Assembly: GCF_022378335.1 (NCBI RefSeq)
Contig: NZ_JAIQCI010000003.1
Span: 186,001 to 250,000, forward strand
Length of the DNA: 64,000 nucleotides
Direction: 5' to 3'
Origin: Croceicoccus hydrothermalis
GTDB taxonomy: Bacteria > Pseudomonadota > Alphaproteobacteria > Sphingomonadales > Sphingomonadaceae
A program made the position numbers and the translations under genes. Shown here piece after piece: positions 36,329 to 45,248 of the stretch; position 1 is the stretch's first letter, and each line of letters begins with the position of its first letter. The notes beneath the pieces were generated by a model. It worked only from the letters and a program-made list of their open reading frames with translations, made no database searches and was not told the DNA's origin.

Positions 36329-37258
36329 ATGAACGATCTTTCGACCATCGCCACCGCCTCGCTCAACGAACCGGCGGAGCAGCTTGCGCAGAAGCTGGGG
36401 CAGAGTTTCGCCCAATACGGGTTCGCCATCGTCACCGACCACGGCATCGATCAGGCGCTCATCACCCGCGCCGAGGAGGCGAGCCGCGCCTTCTTCGCCC
36501 TGCCGGAGGATACGAAGCGCGCCTATTTCATCGAAGGCGGCGGCGGGGCGCGCGGCTACACCCCGTTCCGGACGGAGCGCGCGAAAGGCGCGTCGATTAC
36601 CGATCTCAAGGAATTCTGGCACGTGGGGCGCACGTTGCCCGATGGCGATCCGCTCGAGGAATTCATGCCCGCCAATGTCTGGCCGGCGGAAATCGAAGAG
36701 TTTCGCGACATTTTCGAAACGCTTTACGACGCATTCGAAATCGCCGGGCGCCGGATATTGAGCGCGATCGCGCTGCATCTGGACCTGCCTGCCGACTGGT
36801 TCGATGCGACGGTGGAGCATGGCAATTCGGTCATGCGCCTGCTGCATTATCCGCCCATCGACGATTCGGAGGGGGCGGTGCGCGCCGCGCCGCATGGCGA
36901 CATCAACACGATCACGCTGCTGCTGGGCGCGGAAGAGGCCGGGCTGGAGCTTTTGTCGCGCGACGAGGAATGGATTCCCGTGTCGCCGCCGCCGGGCGCG
37001 CTGGCCGTGAATATCGGGGACATGCTTTCGCGCCTCACCAACGACCGCCTGCGCTCCACCATTCACCAGGTGCGCAACCCGGTCGGTGACGCGGCGCGGC
37101 GCTCGCGCTATTCCATGCCGTTCTTCCTGCATTTCAGGCCCGATTTCACGATCCGCACGCTCGAAAACTGCGTGGATGCCCAGCACCCCGAAAAATACGA
37201 GCCGATCACCGCGCATGATTTCCTGATGCAGCGTCTGCGCGAGATCAACCTGGCCTGA
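36329..37258 (+). CDS. 2-Oxoglutarate/Fe(II)-dependent oxygenase, isopenicillin-N-synthase-like
   Basis: 309 residues. Non-haem dioxygenase N-terminal domain (YGFAIVTDHGIDQALI) and a double-stranded beta-helix. The iron ligands are visible as APHGDINTITLL (H-x-D) and the distal His in STIHQVRNP; RYSMPFF holds the Arg-x-Ser that binds 2-oxoglutarate. The family hydroxylates or otherwise oxidises small molecules; the substrate is not predictable. It lies 11 bp behind the nucleoside transporter, which might suggest a nucleoside/nucleobase-related substrate, but that is only a guess. It converges on cheB. Confidence 0.9.
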   Translation: MNDLSTIATASLNEPAEQLAQKLGQSFAQYGFAIVTDHGIDQALITRAEEASRAFFALPEDTKRAYFIEGGGGARGYTPFRTERAKGASITDLKEFWHVGRTLPDGDPLEEFMPANVWPAEIEEFRDIFETLYDAFEIAGRRILSAIALHLDLPADWFDATVEHGNSVMRLLHYPPIDDSEGAVRAAPHGDINTITLLLGAEEAGLELLSRDEEWIPVSPPPGALAVNIGDMLSRLTNDRLRSTIHQVRNPVGDAARRSRYSMPFFLHFRPDFTIRTLENCVDAQHPEKYEPITAHDFLMQRLREINLA

Positions 37259-37298
37259 GGCCGATCCGCGGCAGGGTCGGGATCGGGCGAAAGCCGGG

Positions 37299-38279
37299 TC
37301 AGGCCGCGCGTTTCTGCCGCGCGAGGATCATCGCCTCGACATGGTCGCCATCGCGGTCGTAATCGTCCGCGCGCCGGCACAATCGGTCGGCCGAGGCCGG
37401 ATCGCGCCCCGCCATGTCGCGCAAAAGCCGCGCCTTCTCGCGCAGCGACCGCAGCGAATCGTAGAGGCTGCGCTCCAGCATTTCCTCCTGCCGCGCATCG
37501 AGGGACGCGCTCGAATAGGCGTGCCCCGTGTGACAGCGGAACCGGACCAGCGGCCCGTCCTCGATCTGCCACAGGACGCCATTGCAGTCCGGGCAGTTAT
37601 AGGGCGACAATTCGCCCAAACGATCCTCGGTGGTCATGCTCGCACGCTCCAATCCTGCGACCATAAGCTCCAGTTTCACCGCTTCGCTGACCGTGCCGTC
37701 CGGCCCCGCCGCGGCGCCCACCGCCCGCGACAGCGCCCGGCCGAGCGCCGCTGGCGGCGCGATGTTTTCCGGCTCGCCCACGGCGCTGATCGCGGCGTGG
37801 GGCATGTCGGGGGAGGCCGCACTCGCCGGGTCCTGCACCATGACATGGCCGCCCGCCGCCACGATCGCGCGCGCGCCCGCCGCCCCGTCGTCGAGATAGC
37901 CCGACAGGATGACCCCCGTCGCCCGCGCGCCCGCGAGCACGGCGAGCGACCGGAACATCGGGTCGATCGCAGGGCGGAAATTGTTTTCGCGCGGACCGCG
38001 GCGCAAATGGAGATGCCCCTCGCCCAGCAGCAGATGTTCATCGGGCGGCGCGATATACAGGCAATTGTCGCGCAGCGGTTCGCCATCGTGCGGTTCGCAC
38101 ACGCGCAGGCTGGTGGAACGGCGCAATATCTCCACCAGATGCCCGGTTTCGTTCACCCGGTGCAGGACCAGCAGCACGATCGCCGGTCGGACCGGTTCGA
38201 AATGTTTCAACAGGTCGATGACCGCCGGCAAACCGCCCGCGCTGCCCCCGATCCCGATGATATTGCGCCGTGTCGTCAT
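37299..38279 (-). CDS. CheB-type methylesterase with C-terminal zinc-ribbon-like segment
   Basis: 326 residues. The CheB methylesterase domain spans about 1-185 with the catalytic Ser in GIGGSAGG (residue 13), His in LVLHRVNE and Asp in ILSGYLDDGAAG. It lacks a receiver domain. The C-terminal part has CPDCNG and RCHTGHAYS, a Cys/His cluster seen in other stand-alone CheB-like proteins, and a Glu/Arg-rich helical tail. Its start overlaps the stop of the large CheB-CheR-kinase gene (ATGA), so the two are coupled. No chemotaxis operon is nearby, so the target is probably a signalling partner, not a chemoreceptor. Confidence 0.88.
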   Translation of the reverse strand: MTTRRNIIGIGGSAGGLPAVIDLLKHFEPVRPAIVLLVLHRVNETGHLVEILRRSTSLRVCEPHDGEPLRDNCLYIAPPDEHLLLGEGHLHLRRGPRENNFRPAIDPMFRSLAVLAGARATGVILSGYLDDGAAGARAIVAAGGHVMVQDPASAASPDMPHAAISAVGEPENIAPPAALGRALSRAVGAAAGPDGTVSEAVKLELMVAGLERASMTTEDRLGELSPYNCPDCNGVLWQIEDGPLVRFRCHTGHAYSSASLDARQEEMLERSLYDSLRSLREKARLLRDMAGRDPASADRLCRRADDYDRDGDHVEAMILARQKRAA

Positions 38280-41200
38280 GCCCGTTCCCCGCCCCCGCCG
38301 GGTGTTGCCGCCCCTTCGCCGCGCATCATGCCGGCAATCCGGTTCAGCATGATCGCCGGCGAAACAGGCTTTGCCAGAAAGGTGATGGCGTCATCGTGCC
38401 GGTCGATTTCGAGATCGGAGCCATAGCCCGAAACGATCATGGTCGGCACGCCCCGCTCCTTCAATTCGCGCAGCACCGGTTCGATCGACGTCCCGCCGAT
38501 ATTGTAATCGAGCAGCGCGAAATCGAGCTCCGCGCCGCTCGCGAGGATCTTGCGCGCCTCGGCGATGCTGTGGACCGGGCCGACCACCTTGGCACCGGCG
38601 CTGACGAGCGTCTGCCCATGCTGCTCGGCGACGAGCCATTCGTCGTCGACCACCATGACATGCTTGCCGCGAAGCGGGCTCAGATCGGCCTGCGGCAGCG
38701 CTGGCCGTCGTGCCTCCGCCGTCGCCGGAACGGACCCGACGAGCCGGTCCATCGGCATGGTGCATTCCAGCCGCAATCCCTCGACCTCGTAACGGATCTG
38801 CGGTTCCGCGCTGAGCTGCGCCCGCAGGATGCGCTCGATCACGGTCGAGCCGAAACCGCGATGGTCGGGCGCCTTGACCGGCGGCCCGTTGCTTTCCTGC
38901 CAGCGGAAGAACAGGCGCGCGCCATCGTCGCCTTTCTCCTCGATATGCCATTCCACGCTCAACGCCCCGTCGGGCACGGACAGCGACCCGTATTTGAGCG
39001 CATTGGTACACAATTCGTGCAGTGCCATCGAAAACGCCTGCGCCGCCACCGCGGAAATCGCCACGCGGGGTCCGGCGATGCGCACGTTTTCCCGGTTTGC
39101 CGAATGGGCAAGCTCATCCTCGATCAGCGATTTGAGATTGGCCCCCTGCCAGCGCGCCTCGGCCAGGAGGCTATGCGTGCGGGCCATCGCCTGAAGCCGC
39201 TTTTCAAAGCCGGACAGGAAGCTGTCGAAATCCGCGGCGCCGCGCCCGGTGATCTTCGCAATGGACAGGATGATCGCGAGGACATTCTTCACCCGGTGAT
39301 CGAGCTCCCGCATGATGAAGCGGCTCTGTTCCTCGTTCTGCTTGCGCGCAGTGATATCGGCATTCACGCCCAGCACGGTCGTGCGCCCGTTCTCGATCAG
39401 CCGTTCGCCCCGACCCGACAACCAGATGACGCGCCCGTCCGGCCGCCTGAACTTGAATTCCTCGTCAAAGGGGGCACCCTCCGCGATCGTCCGGTTCAGC
39501 GCTTCGGACACCCGCTCGCGGTCCTCCTCCACGATCATCGCGATGAACTGATCCGCCGTGGGGCGCTCCTTCTGATCGGCGCGGCCGATCATGTCGCGCA
39601 GGCTTTCGTCCCACACCGCCTCGCCATCCTGGGGATCGTAGCTCCACACGCCCATGTCGGCGCTGCGAATCGCGAGCGACAGCATCAGCCGTTCGCGCAT
39701 CATGTTCATTTCGCGCTCGATCTGCATGATGGTGGCGCCCGCGACATTGGCCGCGGCCTGCAGGATAGACAGGTCGACATTGTCGAAGACGTCCGCGTCG
39801 CGGTCGTGCAGGCCGATCACGCCCCACGGCGTGCCGCCCACCTGGATGAGGCAGCTGATCCCCGAGGTCACGCCATGCGATACGAGCAGCGGCGGCGGAT
39901 CGAACCGGCGTTCGCGCGCGAAATCGGCGACCAGCACGGCGCTCTCGGTCTTGAGCGTATAGCCGCCCTGGCTCGCCACGCCGGTATCCACCGACGCATT
40001 GCCGACCAGCCCTTCCTTCCACCCCGCCCCCGCGACGAGATCGAGCCGGTCCGTATCGCGGTTGAGGCGCAGAACCTTGGCATAGTCGCAATCCATCGCA
40101 AACCGCAGCGATGCGCACATCTCGTTGAAAAAGCCCGAAAGGTCGCGCGCCGCGAGCGCGGTCTGACCCAGCTCGGCGATGATCCGCTGCTGGCGTTCGC
40201 GCTGCTGCAACTGGGCCTGCGTCTCGGCCTGTTCGGTGATGTCGTTGAAGGTGACGACCACGCCGTGAATGCGTTCGTTCGACGTGCGATAGGGCTGTAT
40301 CCGGCGTTGGAACGTGCGGTTGTCCTGGCTTTCGATTTCGGCGTGCACCGGGGCGAGATCGCGCAGCGTGCGGCGAATGTCGGGGATGAGGCATTCGTCC
40401 GAGACGCGAAAGGCCATTTCGGTGACCGGGCGGCCGATGTCGCTGTCGCGCAATTCCACGATTTCGTGGATCGCGGGCGTAAATCCGCTGATCCTGAATT
40501 CCGGGTCGAGGAACAAGACGGGCAGGCGCGTGCTGGTGAGCAGATTGCGCATGTCGTCGGAGGTCTTCTCGACCTCGCCGATCTTCTCTTCGAGCTGATT
40601 GTTGACGGTGATCAGCTCTTCGTTGAGCGATTGAAGCTCCTCGCGGCTGGTTTCCAGCTCCTCGTTCGTGGATTGCAGCTCCTCATTGGCGGCGACCGCC
40701 TCCTCATTGCTGGCTTTCAGCTCCTCGTTCGAGGTTTCCAGCTCCTCCACCGTGGTCTGGAGATCCTCGCGCACGATGGCGAGTTCATATTCGAACCGGT
40801 CCGAAGTTTCGCGCTGAACCTCCGTCTCCTCGTCCGCATGGGCGCCGACCGGATCGCTTTCGATAAAGCTGACGAGGAAGAGCTTCTCCTGACCATCCTC
40901 CATCATCTCGCATTCGACACAGACTTCGGCATCGCGGTCGGGCAGGCGGACCCGCACCGGACGATGGGACGGTTCGCCGCCCTTTGCGACGGCGCCGACC
41001 GCCTCGCGAACGCGGCTGCGCAGCGCGCCGGGTATCATGTCGTAGATATTGTTGCGCGGCTCGCCTTCGGGCTGGTCGATGAAGCGGCGCACCGGGCCTT
41101 GGAAATAGGCGATCTGCCCATCGGCGTGGAGCGCAACCGTCGCCGGGGCATAGCGTTCGAGCAGCGACCGCCGCACGCGTTCCGACAGGTCGTGCCGGCG

Positions 41201-42703
41201 ATCGAACGCATGGCCCCGCCCGTTGAGCGGCACCACGACCGAGCTGTCCCGCCTTTCGCGCATGGATTCGGGAATATTCTGCGACCGGCCCGGCAGGCGG
41301 CGGTAGATATGCGCCTTGGTATCGATGGCGCGGAATTGCCGCGAACGCCCGTTCGTCGTCTCCGACGTGCCGAGCACGAGCACGCCATTCTCGACCAGCG
41401 CGAAATGCAGCCGCTGTATCAATTCCTGCTGATGGCTGGTGTCGAGATAGATCAGCAGGTTGCGGCAGCTGATGAGGTTGAGCCGGGAAAAAGGTGGATC
41501 GGTGAGCACGTTCTGCTGCGCAAACACGACCCGCTCGCACAGGCGCTTGTCCACGCGCCAGCCATCGGCCTCCCGCGTGAAATACCGTTCGAGCCGTTCC
41601 TCCCCGATGTCGGCGACGGCATTTTCGCGGTAGAGCGCCTCCCGCCCGTGCGCGAGCGCGTCCTTGTCGAGGTCGCTCGCAAAAATCTGCCACTCGGCCG
41701 TGCTGCCGAGCGCACGACAGGTCTCGTCGATCAGCATCGCGACGGTATAGGCCTCCTCCCCCGTGGAGCAGGCGGGAATCCACACCCGGACCGGGCCGTT
41801 GGCGGGGTCGTGGCCTTCGATCATCGGGCGGATCGCCTTGTCCACGACCGCGGGCCACACCGCGGGATCGCGAAAGAATCCCGTCACATTGATCAGCATG
41901 TCATCGAACAGGCGGAGCAATTCATCCGCATTGCCGCGCAAATGTTCGATGTAATCCGGCAAGGCATCGAACCGAAGCAGGTTCATGCGCCGCCGCATCC
42001 GGCGCTCGATCGTGCCTCGCTTGTAAGCGCTGAAATCATGGCCGAGCCGCGCCTTCAGCAAGCCGACGAGCACCGCCATGTCGCGGCGGGAATAGAGGCT
42101 GCCATCCGGCGTATCGTCCATCCTGCGGGAGAGATCCGCGACCGCCTCGACCAGTTCGCCGAGCGTGCCGACCCGGTCCACGACCCTTGCCGCAATCGCC
42201 GATTCCGGCATCCCGCCGTAAAGCGCGGTGTCGGGCGTCTGCGCAAAGGTGAGCCCGCCCGCGCCCTTGATCCTGGCAAGCCCTTCGGTGCCGTCCTTCC
42301 CCGTTCCGGACAGGATTATGCCGACCGCGTCACGCCCCACGCCCCGCGCCAGCGAGTCCATGAAACGGTCGATCGGCAGACGCAGGCCGCGCGCATCCAT
42401 CGGCATCTCGACACGCAGGATGCCGTCTTCGATCGTGAGGTAATTGTCGGGCTGCAGGACATAGATATGGCCCGGCATCATGCGGGTGTCGGGCAGGGCC
42501 TGCTCCACCGGAAGCCGGCTGACCCGCTCCAGGATTTCGGTCATGCGGCTGTCCTGATCGGGGGCCACATGCTGCAGGATCACGAAGCTTGCGCCAATTT
42601 CGCCGGGAAGGAAGGAGACGAATTCCTTCAATGCCTCCACCCCTCCGGCAGAGGCGCCCACGGCAACCACAGGACGAACCGCTTGCGCCGTTTTCCGGCT
42701 CAT
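38276..42703 (-). CDS. CheB-CheR-PAS-GAF-PAS-HWE histidine kinase-receiver hybrid
   Basis: 1475 residues with domains in order: CheB methylesterase (about 10-195; VVAVGASAGG, HVAPDQDS, GIILSGTGKDG), CheR methyltransferase (about 210-490; GTIERRMRRRM, NVTGFFRDP, WIPACSTGEEAYTVAM, LISCRNLLIYLD), a Glu-rich coiled coil (about 645-720; repeated EELE/NEEL), PAS (about 730-840), GAF-like (about 845-1010), PAS (about 1015-1135), HWE kinase (phospho-acceptor RELDHRVKNVLA, ATP-binding HELCTNALKYGSLS), and receiver (VMVVDDEW, acceptor Asp in LLDYNIGG, Lys in FLAKPVSP). No membrane helices; cytosolic. In alphaproteobacteria such HWE kinases often feed the PhyR-EcfG stress pathway; that link is inference. 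Confidence 0.92.
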   Translation of the reverse strand: MSRKTAQAVRPVVAVGASAGGVEALKEFVSFLPGEIGASFVILQHVAPDQDSRMTEILERVSRLPVEQALPDTRMMPGHIYVLQPDNYLTIEDGILRVEMPMDARGLRLPIDRFMDSLARGVGRDAVGIILSGTGKDGTEGLARIKGAGGLTFAQTPDTALYGGMPESAIAARVVDRVGTLGELVEAVADLSRRMDDTPDGSLYSRRDMAVLVGLLKARLGHDFSAYKRGTIERRMRRRMNLLRFDALPDYIEHLRGNADELLRLFDDMLINVTGFFRDPAVWPAVVDKAIRPMIEGHDPANGPVRVWIPACSTGEEAYTVAMLIDETCRALGSTAEWQIFASDLDKDALAHGREALYRENAVADIGEERLERYFTREADGWRVDKRLCERVVFAQQNVLTDPPFSRLNLISCRNLLIYLDTSHQQELIQRLHFALVENGVLVLGTSETTNGRSRQFRAIDTKAHIYRRLPGRSQNIPESMRERRDSSVVVPLNGRGHAFDRRHDLSERVRRSLLERYAPATVALHADGQIAYFQGPVRRFIDQPEGEPRNNIYDMIPGALRSRVREAVGAVAKGGEPSHRPVRVRLPDRDAEVCVECEMMEDGQEKLFLVSFIESDPVGAHADEETEVQRETSDRFEYELAIVREDLQTTVEELETSNEELKASNEEAVAANEELQSTNEELETSREELQSLNEELITVNNQLEEKIGEVEKTSDDMRNLLTSTRLPVLFLDPEFRISGFTPAIHEIVELRDSDIGRPVTEMAFRVSDECLIPDIRRTLRDLAPVHAEIESQDNRTFQRRIQPYRTSNERIHGVVVTFNDITEQAETQAQLQQRERQQRIIAELGQTALAARDLSGFFNEMCASLRFAMDCDYAKVLRLNRDTDRLDLVAGAGWKEGLVGNASVDTGVASQGGYTLKTESAVLVADFARERRFDPPPLLVSHGVTSGISCLIQVGGTPWGVIGLHDRDADVFDNVDLSILQAAANVAGATIMQIEREMNMMRERLMLSLAIRSADMGVWSYDPQDGEAVWDESLRDMIGRADQKERPTADQFIAMIVEEDRERVSEALNRTIAEGAPFDEEFKFRRPDGRVIWLSGRGERLIENGRTTVLGVNADITARKQNEEQSRFIMRELDHRVKNVLAIILSIAKITGRGAADFDSFLSGFEKRLQAMARTHSLLAEARWQGANLKSLIEDELAHSANRENVRIAGPRVAISAVAAQAFSMALHELCTNALKYGSLSVPDGALSVEWHIEEKGDDGARLFFRWQESNGPPVKAPDHRGFGSTVIERILRAQLSAEPQIRYEVEGLRLECTMPMDRLVGSVPATAEARRPALPQADLSPLRGKHVMVVDDEWLVAEQHGQTLVSAGAKVVGPVHSIAEARKILASGAELDFALLDYNIGGTSIEPVLRELKERGVPTMIVSGYGSDLEIDRHDDAITFLAKPVSPAIMLNRIAGMMRGEGAATPGGGGERA

Positions 42704-42765
42704 CGGACGTGCGTCCGCCAGTCCCTGTTCGTCATGCTACCCCCCTGCCCACTCCGTCGCGGAGC

Positions 42766-43578
42766 CTATCCTGCTTTCGCCTTTTGACGTGCCGACACGG
42801 CGGCACCGGTGCCGCCCCCCCCGACGATACGCCGAAAGGAGCGATACCCCAGCAATTCCTTCTCCCGCTGCGGATCGCAGATCGTGTAGGTGCGGCGATA
42901 GCGCACGATCCGGCGTTCCTGCCGCAGGCTTTGTATCGTGCGGTTGAGATGCACCGGCGACATGCCCAGCATGTCCGCGATCTCCCGCTGCGTCAAAGGG
43001 ACGGGAATCGATTTGCAATCGCCGCCCGTCACCGACAATTCGTCGGCAAGATCGATCAGTAGATGAAGCAACCTGTCCGCCGACTGCCCCACGACCAGCG
43101 TGCGGGTCCGCTGCGACGAGCGCAGGGCGCGCATGTGTTCGTGGCGCACGATCGCGTTCTCGATGCCGGGCACCGCGCCGAACTTCGCGATGAGGCGATC
43201 GGTCGGCAGCACGCCCAGCACGCTGCGTGCCTTGAACAGGATATTGGCCGGAAACGAGGGTTGCCGCGGCCGCGTCCAGTTGCAGATCGCGCCCGGTCCG
43301 AAAATATCGCTGATATAGCGGCGACCGTCGGGCAGAAGCGTGAAACTATAGGCAAAACCGCTTTGCAGGACATAGAAATTGTTGCCGCTGTCCTCCTCCG
43401 CCCAGATCGGGCGGTCGGAACCGATGACCCGCTGCGTCATCTCGAGATCGTCGAAATCAGCGAGCCGGAGACGACGCTCGAACGGCAGCAATCGGCGCGC
43501 AAACGAATCGGAGCCCGCAACTGAGCAAACATCCGCCGAGACATTCGGCGCGGTTTCAACGTTCGTTTGGCTGTTCAT
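42766..43578 (-). CDS. Crp/Fnr-family transcriptional regulator (H-x-N-R subfamily)
   Basis: 270 residues from the ATG at 43578; a TTG two codons earlier is less likely. The barrel contains SGFAYSFTLLPDGRRYISDIFGPGAICNW, the winged helix MTPVxLNR-like segment MSPVHLNRTIQSLRQ. It lacks the FNR cysteine cluster and the E-x-x-S-R recognition pattern. It resembles the regulator at 59505 over the barrel (AYSFT-LPDGRR, CNW) and helix (VH-NRT). The effector is unknown. An FNR-type box lies 69 bp upstream of the start, so it may itself be an FnrL target. Downstream on the same strand is the CheB-CheR kinase gene, after 62 bp. Confidence 0.88.
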   Translation of the reverse strand: MNSQTNVETAPNVSADVCSVAGSDSFARRLLPFERRLRLADFDDLEMTQRVIGSDRPIWAEEDSGNNFYVLQSGFAYSFTLLPDGRRYISDIFGPGAICNWTRPRQPSFPANILFKARSVLGVLPTDRLIAKFGAVPGIENAIVRHEHMRALRSSQRTRTLVVGQSADRLLHLLIDLADELSVTGGDCKSIPVPLTQREIADMLGMSPVHLNRTIQSLRQERRIVRYRRTYTICDPQREKELLGYRSFRRIVGGGGTGAAVSARQKAKAG

Positions 43579-43646
43579 AAGCAATTGGCATTGTTAACTA
43601 ATTACAATGAAAAAAGCAAGACCCCGCTGAAAAACCATTCCGCTAC

Positions 43647-43660
43647 TTAATCAAGATCAA
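43647..43660 (-). promoter_or_regulatory. Candidate FNR/FnrL box
   Basis: On the minus strand the sequence reads TTGATCTTGATTAA, matching TTGAT-N4-ATCAA at nine of ten positions. It is 69 bp upstream of the Crp-family start at 43578, in an unusually AT-rich 120-bp gap, a distance suited to activation. The FnrL in this window has the matching E-x-x-S-R recognition helix. The core is near-palindromic. Function is inferred. Confidence 0.5.
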
Positions 43661-43697
43661 GTATTGGACGCGAGAGCGTCATACACCGCCCGCCGCT

Positions 43698-45248
43698 TCA
43701 CCGAAGATCGGCATCGAGGGCCGCAGCGGCGGCTGCGGGATCGATGGCATTCTCCTCGCGGTCGACGGCGAGATTGGCCTCCCGCATGCGCGCGATCGAT
43801 ATGGCCCCGATGAGCGGGCGCAGCGCGCGCACCAGTGCGGCATCGTCCGCCGCCCTTGGCGAAAGGAGGATCACCGCATCGTAACGCGGCAACGCCCCGC
43901 GCGGATCGGCAAGCGTCACGAGATCGAGTGCGGCGATGCGCCCGTCGGACGAAAAGGCGGAGATCACGTCGGCGCGCCCGTTCGCCACGGCGCGATACAT
44001 GAAGGTCGGACTGTAGGCTGTGCTGCCGCCGAACCGCATGCCGTAGGCGCCTTCGACCGCGCGCCATTCGGGCCGGCTCAGGAATTCGAGATCGCTGCCC
44101 AGCGTCAGCTCCGGCGCCTTGGCTGCAAGATCGTCCAGATCGGCGATGTTCAAAGCCCGCGCCCGCGCCGCCGGCATGGCGAAGGCATAGGCATTTTCGA
44201 AACCGAGCGAGCCCAGCACGCGCACGCCATCACGCGCCATCAACCCGCGCGAAAGGGCGCGCATCATCGTCTTGCGGTCGGGATTGTCGTTCCGGTTCAG
44301 GACATTGGCCCACAGCGTGCCGGTATAATCGACATAGACATCGATATCGCCCGCCGCCACGGCGCGATAGGCGATCGCGGAGCCCAGGTTGTCGCGCCGC
44401 TCCACGCGCATCCCCGCCGCCTCCAGCCGCCGTTCGAGCAGCGCGGCGAGGATGTATTGCTCGCTGAAATTCTTCGCCCCCACGACATAGGCGGGCCGGT
44501 CCGCGTCCCCATACCCGCCCGAAAGCGGCACGAACGCCAGCAGCACCGCGAAAAGCAGCGCGCCGATCCCGCTCAGCACCATGGCCTTCGATCGGCGCGC
44601 GATCCCCCGTTCGATCAGGCCGAGCAGCGCATCGGTCACCAGCGCCAGCACCGCCGCCGCGCCGCACCCGACCAGCACCCGGACCCAGTTTTCCGTCTGC
44701 AGCCCGGAGAATATCAGATCGCCGAGACTTGGCTGCCCCACCGTGGTCGCCAGCGTCGCGGTCCCGATGGTCCACACCGCCGCGGTCCGCAGGCCGGCAA
44801 GGATCACCGGCGCGCCCAGCGGCAATTCCACGCGCAGCAACCTTTGCCGCGCGGTCATGCCGATGCCGTCGGCGGCCTGCCGCAGGACGGGGTCCAGCCC
44901 GGCAATCGCCGTCACCGCATTACGCACGATCGGAAGCATCGCATAGATCGACAGCGCAAGAAGCGCCGGCAGGAACCCCAGCGCCGGAACCGCCCACCCC
45001 GTCGCCCGGCCAAGCAGCACGAGCGCGGGATAAAACAGCGCGAGGAGCGCCAGGCCGGGGATCGTCTGAAACACCCCGACAATGGCCAGCACCGGCGCGC
45101 GCAGCCGCGGGGCATGCGACGCCGCAATGGCGAGCGGCAACCCGATCCCCACCGCCAGCGCGATCGCCGCGAGGCTGAGCACCAGATGCGCCTGCAACAG
45201 GTCGGGCAGGTCGGCGAGCGCGCGGGACAGGGGCGCGGACATGGCCAT
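43698..45248 (-). CDS. Osmoprotectant ABC importer, permease fused to substrate-binding domain
   Basis: 516 residues. The N-terminal half (to about 235) is a MetI-like permease with six helices and the EAA-type loop (AADGIGMTARQRLLRVELPLGAPVILAGLRTA). After a last membrane helix (about 218-235), residues 245-516 form an OpuAC/ProX-type binding domain (VVGAKNFSEQYILAALLERRLEAAG; DVYVDYTGTLW). Uptake of glycine betaine, choline or similar quaternary amines is the family role. The ligand-box aromatics cannot be checked by eye. The ATG at 45248 shares a base with the ATPase stop (TGATG). Confidence 0.9.
   Translation of the reverse strand: MAMSAPLSRALADLPDLLQAHLVLSLAAIALAVGIGLPLAIAASHAPRLRAPVLAIVGVFQTIPGLALLALFYPALVLLGRATGWAVPALGFLPALLALSIYAMLPIVRNAVTAIAGLDPVLRQAADGIGMTARQRLLRVELPLGAPVILAGLRTAAVWTIGTATLATTVGQPSLGDLIFSGLQTENWVRVLVGCGAAAVLALVTDALLGLIERGIARRSKAMVLSGIGALLFAVLLAFVPLSGGYGDADRPAYVVGAKNFSEQYILAALLERRLEAAGMRVERRDNLGSAIAYRAVAAGDIDVYVDYTGTLWANVLNRNDNPDRKTMMRALSRGLMARDGVRVLGSLGFENAYAFAMPAARARALNIADLDDLAAKAPELTLGSDLEFLSRPEWRAVEGAYGMRFGGSTAYSPTFMYRAVANGRADVISAFSSDGRIAALDLVTLADPRGALPRYDAVILLSPRAADDAALVRALRPLIGAISIARMREANLAVDREENAIDPAAAAAALDADLR

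Noticed and set aside
38270-42787. 1505-codon open frame antisense to the CheB-CheR kinase gene
   Set aside because: GC-rich codon bias keeps the reverse frame open; the product is His/Arg/Asp-rich without recognisable domains, whereas the minus strand encodes clear domains throughout.
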